From Coccinella septempunctata (lineage: Eukaryota > Arthropoda > Insecta > Coleoptera > Coccinellidae), in NCBI RefSeq assembly GCF_907165205.1, contig NC_058189.1:49998270-50062269 (forward strand): 64,000 nucleotides of DNA. The letters run 5' to 3'. Under the pieces are notes generated by a model. The model saw nothing but the letters and a program-made list of their open reading frames with translations. It had not been told where the DNA came from and made no database searches. Positions 10,128 through 18,975 of this stretch are shown here, one piece after another; the first letter of the stretch is position 1, and every line of letters starts with the position of its first letter. Position numbers and translations under genes: made by a program.

Positions 10128-10397
10128 ATGTAACCAAAAAAGAGCTTAACCTATAAAAGCTATAGGCAGCATACAACTATCAACACGACTATGATCGTGC
10201 GAGAGTCCAGAAACCATAAGAGTCAACTGGTTAATAGGCAAAATGCCCGGAACCTATGAAGAAGCAGTTAAGGGTTTTTAGTGGGTCTCGAGCTCAGAGA
10301 GTGAGAATCCCCACACTGTTCCCCCTCAGCAGAGGGTGTGTTCGTCTGTTTGCAGATTTTCCCCCTGCTACACCAAAAAAAAAAAAAAAAAAAAAAA
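10128..10397 (+). other. Element B 3' UTR and poly(A)
   Basis: The non-coding tail contains CCCCCTGCTACACC immediately before 23 A residues. Element A also has a C-rich segment (CCCCCTGCTATA read on minus, near 607-620) directly before its poly(A). This short shared 3' end may be where the reverse transcriptase recognises its RNA; that role is inferred. Confidence 0.6.
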
Positions 10398-10479
10398 TGC
10401 GATCGACATCGCTGTAAACCGCGATGATAAGCGGCGAGGGTGAACGGGTGAAACATCCTTGGTATGTACGGTCTCATTA

Positions 10480-10893
10480 GGGTACGTACATACCGAAGAT
10501 GCATGGATGAGCGCAGTGGAGGTCGCGATCGCGATCTTTACATCGATGTCAAAGAAACCTTCATATTCTGATGAGACCGTACATACCAAGGATGTTTCAC
10601 CCGTTCACCCTCGCCGCTTATCATCGCGGTTTTCAGCGATTTCGATAGCAGAACAAAATAGTTTGATTTTATATGGCGATCGGGCTGTTGCCGCGAGGTA
10701 CCTTGCACGCTTATTGGCGCTCTTCAAATCACGTGATATTCACCAGGGTAACGTATTTATTTTTCAGTTCGTTTGTGAGCTTTGACTGAAAGGAAAGCAT
10801 CTTCGACATGTACTGCCAGACATCGATGTAAACCTCGACCGCGATCGCGACCTCCACCGCGCTCATCCATGCATCTTCGGTATGAACGTACCC
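10480..10893 (-). mobile_element. W2: second copy of the W MITE, inserted inverted into W1
   Basis: This 414-base element has the same TIRs (GGGTACGTACATACCGAAG at 10480; reverse complement ending 10893). TTA lies on both sides (10477-10479 and 10894-10896). It is uninterrupted and is the reverse complement of W1, so W1 plus W2 form a large palindrome. Its body contains the intact versions of the sites into which A and B jumped. I see no coding capacity. Confidence 0.85.
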
Positions 10894-11016
10894 TTAGGAT
10901 ATGAAGGTTTGTTTTGACATCGATGTAACGATCGCGACCGCGACCTCCACCGCGCTCATCCAGGCATCTTCGGTATGAACGTACCCTTACCAGCGAAACG
11001 GTGGAAACGGGCATTA

Positions 11017-11182
11017 GGCTTAGTACACATGAGGGCGTTAAACGCCGCGTTGAGCGCGCGTTTGTAGTTTTTACTTCGACCGTCGCGTTTGCAGCGCGAT
11101 TCGTGTTACTAGACAGGGCATTGGAGCGTACACATGTAGGCGCGCTCAACGCGGCGTCTAACGCTCTCATGTGTACAAGGCC
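11017..11182. mobile_element. Y1: GC-rich palindromic MITE (166 bp)
   Basis: Inverted ends GGCTTAGTACACATGAG and its partner enclose arms rich in AACGCCGCGTTGAGCGCG. A second copy (Y2) lies 40 bp to the right. The left border is TTA but the right border is TAA, so a clean duplication is not seen for this copy. Confidence 0.7.
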
Positions 11183-11570
11183 TAAGACTTTTACGTAGAG
11201 AACGACAACATAGTGCTGATTTAGGCTATGTACACATGAGAGCGTTACCCTATGTCCTAATTGGCAAAAGATCGCGCGATCGGGCGATGGCGTTGGTCGT
11301 TGGATCGGGCGATGAAAAAATCAAACGTGAACAAATAAAGCCGGCTGTCCGAATACAGCACCAAACTGGCTCGCGCGATGGAGGAAGACGCTCGCACTTG
11401 TTTGTTTCGACATCGCGTCGAGTACATCGCATCGGCTCAACGCCTAGATACAAACCTATGCTTTTAATGGGTTGTGACCGAATTGGTTACCGACTTCGAG
11501 CGGTCAATGCGATTGATCGCTCCAGAACAAGCAAGTTTGTTTTAGATCGCGCGATCGAACGTTGGACAGG

Positions 11571-11773
11571 ATGGACTTTGAGGAAAATCTTATTAATGAA
11601 GTGCTGCTTTCAAGATAAATTATGAAGACGCAACTGCTGTCGATGAGGATACTCTTTTCTTAAAATCGTTGGCTTCATATTTCAAGGGAATGGAAGCTGT
11701 CCAAAAGTTGAGGTTGAGGAGCAAAATCGAAAACCTCATCGCAGATGAAATATCCTATTCTTCTTGTAGCTAA
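11571..11773 (+). pseudogene. Remnant of MADF-BESS-like (Harbinger accessory) protein
   Basis: An ATG at 11571 opens MDFEENLINEV, typical of the start of a MADF/Myb-SANT-like DNA-binding domain, but reaches TAA at 11616. In another frame, 11621-11770 reads DEDTLFLKSLASYFKGM followed by VQKLRLRSKIENLI, matching the BESS motif (hydrophobic FLxSL, then Lys/Arg-rich helix, then IxxLI), and stops at 11771. The two ends of a MADF-BESS ORF therefore lie next to each other with the middle deleted and the frame shifted. Harbinger elements commonly encode a Myb/MADF-type protein that carries the transposase to the nucleus and DNA. That role is family knowledge, not shown here. Confidence 0.6.
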
Positions 11774-11951
11774 ATAGTGATTCTTGAAACCTTTCATAAA
11801 TATTGTTGTTGAAATATTTGAATATACAAACCAGCTAAATATAATATATTCATTTTTTTCAAAATATTCCAATTTGGATGAATAAGGCATCATCATTAAT
11901 ATGATGTATCAATGAATATGTTTACGGCATGCAGACGATTATTGAATTCTG

Positions 11952-11956
11952 AAAAA
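11952..11956 (-). terminator. RNA polymerase III T5 terminator
   Basis: Five T residues on the minus strand lie just downstream of the tRNA-like 3' end. A second identical trailer with T5 is in the other inverted arm (about 12279-12283, plus strand). Confidence 0.6.
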
Positions 11957-11961
11957 GTACA

Positions 11962-12035
11962 CCTCCGGGCAGGATTCGAACCCGCGCCCCTCTTGATTAC
12001 CGGTCAAGTGCTCTATCCAACTAAGCCACCAGAGG
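11962..12035 (-). tRNA. tRNA-like gene, anticodon GGT (Thr by code), unusual C33
   Basis: The 74-base minus-strand sequence folds as a full cloverleaf. The acceptor CCTCTGG pairs with CCGGAGG. The D arm is GCTTAGTTGGATAGAGC, the anticodon stem CTTGA/TCAAG, the loop CCGGTAA, and the T arm GCGGG-TTCGAAT-CCTGC. Internal A box (TGGCTTAGTTGG) and B box (GGTTCGAATCC) are present. A T5 pol III stop follows after five bases. The loop gives anticodon GGT with C instead of the near-universal U33, and GGT is not a usual eukaryotic Thr anticodon. It is therefore probably a mobile or decayed tRNA copy rather than a working decoder. Confidence 0.65.
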
Positions 12036-13297
12036 TCACGGTTTCCATCTGCGTTGACGGACCTATACTGAATCAGAATCCATATGTTAGTACGAATCTC
12101 CTTGTGAACGTTTTATTGTTCGCAAGGGTTAGAGATTGTTAGCAGGTGGTGAGGGAACAACATTCACTTTCAGTGATCATCAAGATACTTTTTACCCATT
12201 ACCCATGGCATCGTCGACATTTAGCGACATCTGTAGGGAGCGGATGCGGATTCTCCGACCACTGAACAGGAGGTGTACTTTTTCAGAATTCAATAATCGT
12301 CTGCATGCCGTAAACATATTCATTGATATTTAATTCACAGACATTAATTCCACTACTCAATTAATATGATGTGTTTGCATGAAAAAGGTTCAACACATTT
12401 CAAGAAATTTTCTACAGACACTATGCTCATTGGATTGAAATTTTAGAAGTGAGTTGAGAAATTAATGCATACATGTAACTGACGACGAACAGAATTTCAT
12501 TCTGGTATTTTGAAATTAGTAACTTTATGACGGCACTCTCGTTCAATTTCCTTGCAAATGTAGTCAAATGTTGAAGTTGACATTTTCGTGTAATGAAAAA
12601 ACAAATCATCTTGACTTCTCAGCTCGCTAAAGATGATGAAATTCACCTAATTCGGATCGGGTTCTAACTAATTACATTTTTTCCTCTTATTTGGAAGAGC
12701 CAATTCTGCGAGAAGTATCGGGAAGTGCGAATTTCCTAGCAAAGATTCAGACTTTCTAGAAGTCATTCAATCTTGAAAAACAGCAACTGCACAGTGTGAG
12801 GTGGTCGCGCTATAGTGAGTTGATCGGACCGACCACATCTATTCGCCCAAATAGGCGTTCCGAATTAGGACACCCATTTTTCATCGCGCGATCAAGACGC
12901 GATGCGACCGACCAACGCGATCGCCTGCTCGCGCGATCGTTTACCAATTAGGACATAGCCTTAGACGCCGCGTTGAGGGCGCGTACATGTGTACGCTCCA
13001 ATGCCCAGTCTAGTAACTCGAAGCGCGCTGCAAACGCGACGCTCGAAGTAAAAACTACAAACGCGCTCTCAACGCGGCGTCTAACGCCCTCATATGTACT
13101 AAGCCTTAAAACACAAAAATGTTTGGACAAGCGTCATAGCACTACATGTTTTCATGGCCAACCCAGTGCTAAAATAAAAGTGAATGGAGTATAGATATAG
13201 CGCTGATGGCATACAAAGTTGACACAAGTGTTGGTAGGTAACACAATATCATTCCATGGGTCGGGACTTTTTAATTTTCAATTCAAATTCTATGTGT

Positions 13298-13843
13298 TTA
13301 GTTACACATGTTTGAAAACTCAATTTTGAAGATCCTTTGGGTTCCAATCAACATAAAAACTAATAAATGAATATCGTTGTCCCAAAATATCGAGGAGAAC
13401 CAAGGCAGCGGAATATTCTGAATTCGATCAGCGAACGTTTTCAGTTCGATAACATCGAAATGCTCCTGGGGGAATTGAAGGGATAAACTTCCTTCCGTCA
13501 TTCCTCTTTGGACAGCATCAGATACACCGCCATCAAATCGAAAGCTCAGACTCTTGACCTCCCTTTCATGTGACGCTTCACAAACACACTCATGCATTTT
13601 TAATTGTCCCATTCGTAAATATGCAGATACCCCGAAGACCAGGAACGAAAGAGAGCCTTCCGAAACGTCGCGCAATGTCTCGGCAAAGTGCGCGGGCGAC
13701 GCCGTCTGGACGCCGAACGACATCAGCCAGTGGTTCCGGGACCATCGCGAAGGCAGCTCCACAGCCGCTTGCGGAACCGGGAGTAAGCGTGCGAATTTGC
13801 GACGAAAAATTTCAGGTGGTTTCTTGGCGGGATTTTTGCCGGT
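13298..13843 (-). CDS. Candidate host-gene exon, unrecognised protein
   Basis: The minus frame stays open for about 180 codons (13843 to the stop at 13298). It is clearly GC-richer than its surroundings, especially at 13620-13790. It lies in a stretch free of repeats I recognise, between the X end and MITE S1. The translation has a balanced, globular-looking composition (for example FAETLRDVSEGSLSFLVFG and LQFPQEHFDVIELKTFADR). I do not recognise the family. The only in-frame ATGs are internal, so it would be an internal or terminal exon. The last codons (after about 13370) turn AT-rich and may be intron. The plus strand is also open for about 320 bases across the GC-rich part, so strand is not certain. 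Confidence 0.4.
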   Translation of the reverse strand, partial: TGKNPAKKPPEIFRRKFARLLPVPQAAVELPSRWSRNHWLMSFGVQTASPAHFAETLRDVSEGSLSFLVFGVSAYLRMGQLKMHECVCEASHEREVKSLSFRFDGGVSDAVQRGMTEGSLSLQFPQEHFDVIELKTFADRIQNIPLPWFSSIFWDNDIHLLVFMLIGTQRIFKIEFSNMCN

Positions 13844-14236
13844 TTACTGGACTTACGGTTTATTGTTGAGGTAATATTTACAAAATGTTGAATGAGACGC
13901 TGGAATCTAATTGTTGGAAATTTTATGGTCACCGGTTGCTGTTTGCTCTTATCGACAGCTAATTCTTAATTTTTTTCACACAACCATACCATACCATTCC
14001 CTCCATTTCTATCAAATAAATTCTTCAATAATTGAAGATCTTATTATGCGCCTGTAAAACAAAGAAATACAATGACAGGCTATTTGATAAAAATATTTTC
14101 ACGAAATTGCTTCCTTAAAAAATTAAAGGTATTGACATCCATAAATGTTTGTTTTGAATGCATCATTGCTTTCTTCTTGGAAGGTGCCATAAATGTGTAA
14201 TCAGCTAGAAAAGGGTGTAGTGCTGAGCCTAAACTC
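13844..14236. other. No feature seen
   Basis: AT-rich sequence without a supported gene or repeat. Confidence 0.4.
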
Positions 14237-14884
14237 TACACGGTGAGTCCTTGACTCGTACAGTACATTCTTGAGGTCAAAAGAAAAACTTTTTTTCTAT
14301 ACCATTTTTTCCGATTCGTTCCTGATAAAAAGATATAGCCATTTTAAGTTTTCATAATGAGCTATGAATTCCCTTCAGAATAACAATCTAAATATATGAC
14401 ACTACACATCTGTGGATCTTTTAAACAGAGTTGCATTCAGCCAAAGTACCCAATTTTCCGAATATCACAGACATTGCATCAAATTACTCGAAAACAGCTC
14501 ATTATACGAGAAAAAATAAAAAATACTATCATTTTAAAAAACGTTCAAATATTCATTAGATAGCGTCCAAATTAGTTTCAAGAGTTGGGTTCCTTGAAGT
14601 TTTGGCATTTTGATGGTACGTAATGGTCATACTGAGAAAACTGAAAGAGGTGGGTGATACCTTGTGTTCGAAATACATTCATCAAATAAATGAAAAACTA
14701 TATTCCGAAATTCATTGTATTCGATAAAACCATTGGTGAGATTTATGTAAAGTTTTTTTACGATTTTCCAACAGCATGTATCTTTTAAGCCGAGCCGATT
14801 CGGAAAAAATGTGTTTCTTTTGACCTCAAGAATCTACTATTGAAATATTTCTACGAGTAAAAAGAGTCGAACACTCATCCTGTA
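14237..14884 (+). mobile_element. S1: mariner-type MITE, longest copy of family S
   Basis: The ends TACACGGTGAGTC and ACTCATCCTGTA are inverted, with TA at the borders. Inside them CTTGAGGTCAAAAG and CCGATTCGG sit in inverted positions. Family members share TTCATTAGATAGCGTCC, a handy internal signature. Other copies are at 16097, 24268, 31123, 45660 and about 58225. There is no ORF. Confidence 0.75.
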
Positions 14885-16096
14885 TAGCCTGCCCTCCTGC
14901 CCAAACTAGTCTAGCCATCAGTTAACCCTTGACCATATATGTATTCGGCAGGTGGCCTCGAACAATTTGAACTCTAGTTTTGTCATAATTCGAACAGTTA
15001 GCGATTGATCCTGCAGTGTTAGATCGATTACACTGTTCTTATCGTTTCTTTTACAAAAAAAAAACATAATTTGAACAGATCGAGTTTTTGTACGTTATTT
15101 TCATTTCATTTCATATTTTATGAATTGTAATAGACATAATGAATTTATTTTTCGAACGTATATAAAGTTGGGTAAGCTTGATTACGTGATCAATGTTACT
15201 CCACTCAATATTTGCTGCCATCTTTAAAGAGCAGACGTGTTTTGAAAAGCTAAATGGCTAAAACTTAGTGTCACAACAAAGCAATAAAAGTTTTTGCGAG
15301 GCAAAAAAAACGCGCCCATCACTGTTTTTTCTTTTCAATTCAAAGTACCCGGACTTTGAGAAGAGGAGGAAAAACAGATTTGATTGAAAAAAGTATTTCT
15401 GCAGAACAATGCAAATTTCCAAAGTAATAACCACATGAAGTAATCTCAGGCAGTCCCAAGGAAATGATAACTACCAAACTACCACGTGCAGCAATTACTG
15501 TATAGCTGCCCCTTGTCACATACGCGATTCAATGATGAATTGTCAATTTTACTCCTGCAGATCATTATCGCCCCGGCTTACGGTATCCTGCCTAGTAAAA
15601 AAATGTGAGAAAGATCAGCGTGAACTGAGCTCCAGTAACGTTTACAAACTCTTTCTTGCTGAAATTTAGGGTGTGAAACCTAAATGTGCTACTCCACTGC
15701 ATTTGTTTTTTCCCGATTTTATCTATTATTTGTCCCATTTGACAAAAAATACTTCTTTTTCTGTTTTGTCGTAGGACAACTATGCTTTCGGTTAAAAAAA
15801 AGTTGTCGAATAAATATAGACGCGTTTATTTTATTTAGTATTGCGATCTGAGGTTAGAGGTCCTCAGACGTCTGCGTATATTTTTAAAAAGGTGTTGGGA
15901 AACGCGATACATCTTATAACCTGACTCGGGATTTTTCAGGTGAATGTAAATCAAACATTTCTGCAAACTCTCGGAAGAATCGTATGACAAGGACAGGAAT
16001 GAAATTTTGTACCTCAGAATCTATTCTCCGGAAATATTTATTAATAAAAAAGGAAACGCACAGGTTCAAGAATGCAATGTTTATGACACCCTAATA
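14885..16096. other. No gene or repeat recognised
   Basis: AT-rich single-copy-looking DNA. I see no convincing ORF or inverted repeat. Confidence 0.4.
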
Positions 16097-16484
16097 TACA
16101 GGGTCAGTTTTTGACGCTTACAAATATTTCAACAGGTGATTCTTGAGGTTTTTCTTTTTTTCCTTAACCATTTTTTTCCGAATCGGCTCGGTTCAAAAAA
16201 CACAGAGTGTTAAAAAACCATAAAAAATGCTATTTTTAGTTGTCACAAACGGTTTTTTCCTATGAAATGAATTTCGAAATATAGTTTTTCATTCATTTGA
16301 TTAATCTTTTTCGAACAGAAGATATCACCCACGTCTTCCAGATTTCACGTTATGACCATTACGAACCATAAAAATACCAAAAATTCAAAGAACCCAACTC
16401 ATGAAACTAAGTTGGACGCTATCTAATGAATATTTGAATGTTTTGTGAAATAAAAGTATTCTTTATGTTATGGCTCACCCTGTA
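16097..16484 (-). mobile_element. S2: shorter copy of mariner-type MITE family S
   Basis: It starts TACAGGGTCAG and ends GGCTCACCCTGTA. The body matches S1 in reverse, including GGACGCTATCTAATGAAT. It lacks the distal part of the long arm. Confidence 0.75.
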
Positions 16485-16901
16485 TAACAAAACTAAGTAG
16501 GCTATTCTAAGCAGACACTGTGAAAAAACATAAAAACAAAATGTTCAGGACTCATTTAACAAAAATAACCTTTTTTCAATTTCATTGTACTCTTGCTTTC
16601 AGGGATAATGGGTTTAAATAGTTTTCTGTTTTCTTCTTGGCGAGTCAAACAGCGTTGAGCGTGTTCAGTAGTAGCATTGAGTATTAACCTCAAAGGGTTC
16701 TTGACCGTTCTGGTTATAAATTTGAACAAGCACAGAAATGCCGTGAAATAAAAACAAGAGTTTGAAATGGAAAACATTATGGGTAAATGCACCGCAATGT
16801 AATAACCACTCAATGTTTTTTATTGCCGGCACACCTAGCAGGACTAAGGCCTCTAGGTGTCTAGCCTCGAATTGTAAAAACTATTCAATTATCTTAGTGA
16901 T
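16485..16901. other. No supported feature
   Basis: An 85-codon minus frame at 16556-16813 has no recognisable domain. GGTTATAAATTTGAACAAGC here recurs near 58825 with one change, which suggests a further dispersed repeat. Confidence 0.4.
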
Positions 16902-17139
16902 TGTTTATTTATTTTATTTTTTTATTTTTATTTAAGTAATACACCATTCCACAGCCTAGGCCAATTATAGAATGGGAGAAATTTACAATAAAAAATAATA
17001 CGATAATTTAACTTCGTGTACAATTCGTAACTAAACTAAACAAACAATAAGCACCTTTAAAATACCCAAAGCAGAGCATGAGCTGAAAAAAACTCCATTG
17101 GAGAAAAAAGCTCACACTCGCGATAAAAAAAAAATAAAT

Positions 17140-18975
17140 TTAACCAAGAATGGCCCTTTTTACATCAGATGGATTGCAATGAAATATATCAATAATGTCC
17201 TGATGGGACATGTAATCACTACACATTCTATACAGAGGCGAAAAAAGAAGTACATTAGAACGTGGAAAAGGTAGGTAAAATGTGGTCATATTTCGCACGG
17301 GTAGTCTAGGAACATGAAAATTTATAAGGGCAAGCAAGTAGGGACAATCAATTACCGAGGATAAAATCTTCATCAGGAACAGAATACCTAAATAAGTACG
17401 CCGTCGCTCTAGAGAATTAACTTCAAATCTACTTAAAAGATTTGCATGTGCAGTACCCCTGTTTGGATAAACACCGTCAATTCGAAAACATATATACTTC
17501 AAAAATCGCCTCTGTACATTCTCTAAACTATTGACATGCACATCGTACCCCGGGCTCCATATTAAGCACCCATATTCGAGCCTTGACCTCACAAGAGCAT
17601 TAAACAAAGTGAAAAGTGTCCTGTTATCTTGTAACCACCTTGAGTTTCGCAAAATAAAACCAAGCGTTTGAAATCCTTTTGAAACAATAGATCTCACATG
17701 TGGTACAAAACTGAGTCCCTGGTCAAACAGAACTCCAAGGTCCCTATACTCCGCAACCCTACCAAGGACACGGCCGTCAACGTTATACGAAAACTCAATC
17801 ATTGTTCTCTTTCGGCTGAATGATAACACGTTACACTTTCCGATATTTAGGGGAAGTAAGTTATCCCTGCACCAACGATTCAAGCCATCTATGTCACCCT
17901 GAAGATCCCAAGAATCCTCAATCGAAAGAATACGACGGAACAATTTAAAATCATCCACATAAAGGAGGAAACAACATACTAAATACAGACTAATATCGTT
18001 GATGAAAATTATGAACAACAGTGGCCCCAAAATAGACCCCTGTGGAACACCAGATGACGCCACGAACGTATTCGATTTAAAACCGAAGCACCGAACACAA
18101 AGTTTTCTGTCCGAGAGATAAGACTTCATGAAGCGCAAAAATCCGAGATCCAATCCAAAAGCTGATAACTTCTGGAGGAGTATACCATGATCAAGTCTGT
18201 CGAACGCTTTCGAAAAATCTGTATAAATCACATCGACTTGAGAAGATTCATCCAAGGCTGCAGTGATGTACTCAGTCAAACAAGTTAAATTGGTCACGGT
18301 TGATCGACCCCTCACGAACCCATGCTGACTGTCAGAAATATGACATCTTACATGTGAGTAAATTATGTCATAAAGCACTCTCTCAAAAACTTTGCTGAAG
18401 TTGCTCAAAATAACAATGGGTCTATAATTTTCGATGTTAACCCTGTTGCCCTTTTTGAAAACAGGACACACTCTACCCTCTTTCCAGATGGTCGGAAAGG
18501 AAAGTTTTGAGAGAGACAGTCTATAAATAACAGTCAGAGGCCTGACCAAAACGATCGCACAGTCCTTCAACAGAAACGAGGGAACTCCATCGGGTCCCGC
18601 TGTCATATTTGCTTTGCATTTTTTTAAGGACTTGAGCACAGCATCCTCTGTTATTTCAGGAATAGTTAGAGTTTGGCCAAAAGAGTTGACAGGTGGCAGA
18701 TCACTCAGATTGAAGTCTGAGGTTTCATTAAAATTTGAGCTGAAGAAAGAAGCGAAAGCCTGAACAATGTCCTGAGGAGCTGAGAGGTGACGATCTCCGT
18801 AGTTCATCGAACCAGGAATGAGAGAACTATCCCGAATTGAATTTATATAAGACCAAAATTTTGATATGCTCTCCGATAAATCTGCCTCAGCCTTTTTCGT
18901 GAAATTCGCACGTGCTACAGCTATTTCTTTCTTTATATCCCTGCGAAGATCTATATTTATTGACACATTGAACAT
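17140..18975 (-). CDS. CR1-like reverse transcriptase part, 611 aa open frame
   Basis: The open frame covers the linker, RT and C-terminal region. Motifs include KKCKANMTAGPDGVPSFLLK, NYRPIVILSNFSKVFERVL, QHGFVRGRSTVTNLTCL, the catalytic Asp in VIYTDFSKAFDRLDHG, GVPQGSILGPLLFIIFIND and the active-site box LLYVDDFKLF. The second position is Val (YVDD) where most relatives have YADD; YVDD can still be active in reverse transcriptases. The C-terminal part with LENVQRRFLKYICFR is typical of this group. The apparent ATG at 18975 is not the true start: it lies in the frame created by a one-base change near 18950, upstream of which the endonuclease frame continues. Confidence 0.88.
   Translation of the reverse strand: MFNVSINIDLRRDIKKEIAVARANFTKKAEADLSESISKFWSYINSIRDSSLIPGSMNYGDRHLSAPQDIVQAFASFFSSNFNETSDFNLSDLPPVNSFGQTLTIPEITEDAVLKSLKKCKANMTAGPDGVPSFLLKDCAIVLVRPLTVIYRLSLSKLSFPTIWKEGRVCPVFKKGNRVNIENYRPIVILSNFSKVFERVLYDIIYSHVRCHISDSQHGFVRGRSTVTNLTCLTEYITAALDESSQVDVIYTDFSKAFDRLDHGILLQKLSAFGLDLGFLRFMKSYLSDRKLCVRCFGFKSNTFVASSGVPQGSILGPLLFIIFINDISLYLVCCFLLYVDDFKLFRRILSIEDSWDLQGDIDGLNRWCRDNLLPLNIGKCNVLSFSRKRTMIEFSYNVDGRVLGRVAEYRDLGVLFDQGLSFVPHVRSIVSKGFQTLGFILRNSRWLQDNRTLFTLFNALVRSRLEYGCLIWSPGYDVHVNSLENVQRRFLKYICFRIDGVYPNRGTAHANLLSRFEVNSLERRRTYLGILFLMKILSSVIDCPYLLALINFHVPRLPVRNMTTFYLPFPRSNVLLFSPLYRMCSDYMSHQDIIDIFHCNPSDVKRAILG

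Larger units (their letters stand above)
5597..10397 (+). mobile_element. Jockey element B, full-length, head-to-head with A
   Basis: The element starts at about 5597 (TGACAGGAGAAGACGTGC) and ends in 23 A (10375-10397). The target duplication is TGCGATCGACAATCGCT (5580-5596) against TGCGATCGACATCGCT (10398-10413). The unoccupied equivalent is in W2 at about 10630-10652. B belongs to the same clade as A but to a different subfamily: the RT regions are similar, while Gag tails and 3' UTRs differ. Only about 120 bases of W1 separate the 5' ends of A and B. Confidence 0.93.
423..10989. mobile_element. W1: TTA-flanked MITE split by three insertions
   Basis: The outer ends are GGGTACGTTCATACCGAAG at 426 and its reverse complement ending at 10986. 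Each is bordered by TTA (423-425 and 10987-10989). The ends match over about 50 bases as terminal inverted repeats. Between them lie Jockey element A, Jockey element B and an inverted second copy of the same MITE (W2). Removing these leaves about 450 bases: 426-563, 5475-5596, 10414-10479 and 10894-10986. A 3-bp TTA duplication with a GGG-starting TIR fits the PIF/Harbinger superfamily. No transposase is encoded, so the superfamily is inferred from the ends only. Confidence 0.8.
11908..12359 (-). mobile_element. 452-bp inverted-repeat insertion carrying a tRNA-like gene
   Basis: Two 59-base arms, 11908-11966 and 12269-12327, are perfect inverted copies. Both end in the tRNA 3' trailer (GGAGGTGTACTTTTTCAG). 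The 13-base sequence ATTAATATGATGT flanks the unit at 11895-11907 and 12360-12372, which looks like a target duplication. The tRNA-like gene is next to the left arm. The unit has no poly(A) tail and no protein ORF. It is neither a usual SINE nor a usual MITE by structure. The enzyme that moved it is unknown. Confidence 0.65.
11248..12960 (+). mobile_element. Z: 1.7-kb TTA-flanked element, PIF/Harbinger-type
   Basis: Terminal inverted repeats are CCTATGTCCTAATTGG at the left and CCAATTAGGACATAG at the right, with GATCGCGCGA just inside. TTA flanks both ends (11245-11247, 12961-12963) inside Y2. The 12-base palindrome GATCGCGCGATC or near copies recur subterminally (11270, 11545, 12892, 12931). 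The inside holds a collapsed MADF/BESS-like ORF and a 452-base insertion with a tRNA-like gene. TTA target plus a MADF/Myb-like ORF fits PIF/Harbinger, whose elements usually encode such an accessory protein. The transposase itself is gone. Confidence 0.8.
11224..13105 (-). mobile_element. Y2: palindromic MITE inserted in X, split by Z
   Basis: The left piece is 11224-11247 (GGCTATGTACACATGAGAGC) and the right piece 12961-13105. Together they make a copy of Y1 in the opposite orientation. TTA borders are at 11221-11223 and 13106-13108. The repaired target matches other X copies, which proves insertion with a 3-bp TTA duplication. Confidence 0.8.
11183..13191 (-). mobile_element. Partial copy of foldback family X, interrupted by Y2
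   Basis: The right end (13140-13191) is the X terminal repeat, with GGCCAACCCAGTGCTAAAAT and GAATGGAGTA. 11186-11223 matches the X interior around 48720-48765 (TTTTACGTAGA...CAACATAG...GATTTA). Joining GATTTA (up to 11223) to TTAAAAC (from 13106) across one TTA recreates the uninterrupted X sequence seen at about 48722-48736. The rest of this X copy is missing to the left of Y1. Confidence 0.75.

Noticed and set aside
10757..11170. 137-codon minus frame over W2, W1 end and Y1
   Set aside because: It crosses three separate inverted-repeat units and encodes their repeats; it is not a gene.
11014..11185. TTA target duplication for Y1
   Set aside because: The left border is TTA and the right is TAA in direct reading, so no true duplication can be claimed for this copy.
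11236..11625. 129-codon plus frame in Z as a protein
   Set aside because: It lies in the GC-rich terminal part with repeated GATCGCGCGATC palindromes and shows no domain. The MADF/BESS frames are more convincing.
13554..13874. Plus-strand frames across the GC-rich block as an alternative coding strand
   Set aside because: They are shorter than the minus frame, and the apparent donor (GGA-GTAAGC) and next acceptor would leave an intron of about 33 bases. I kept the minus strand with low confidence.
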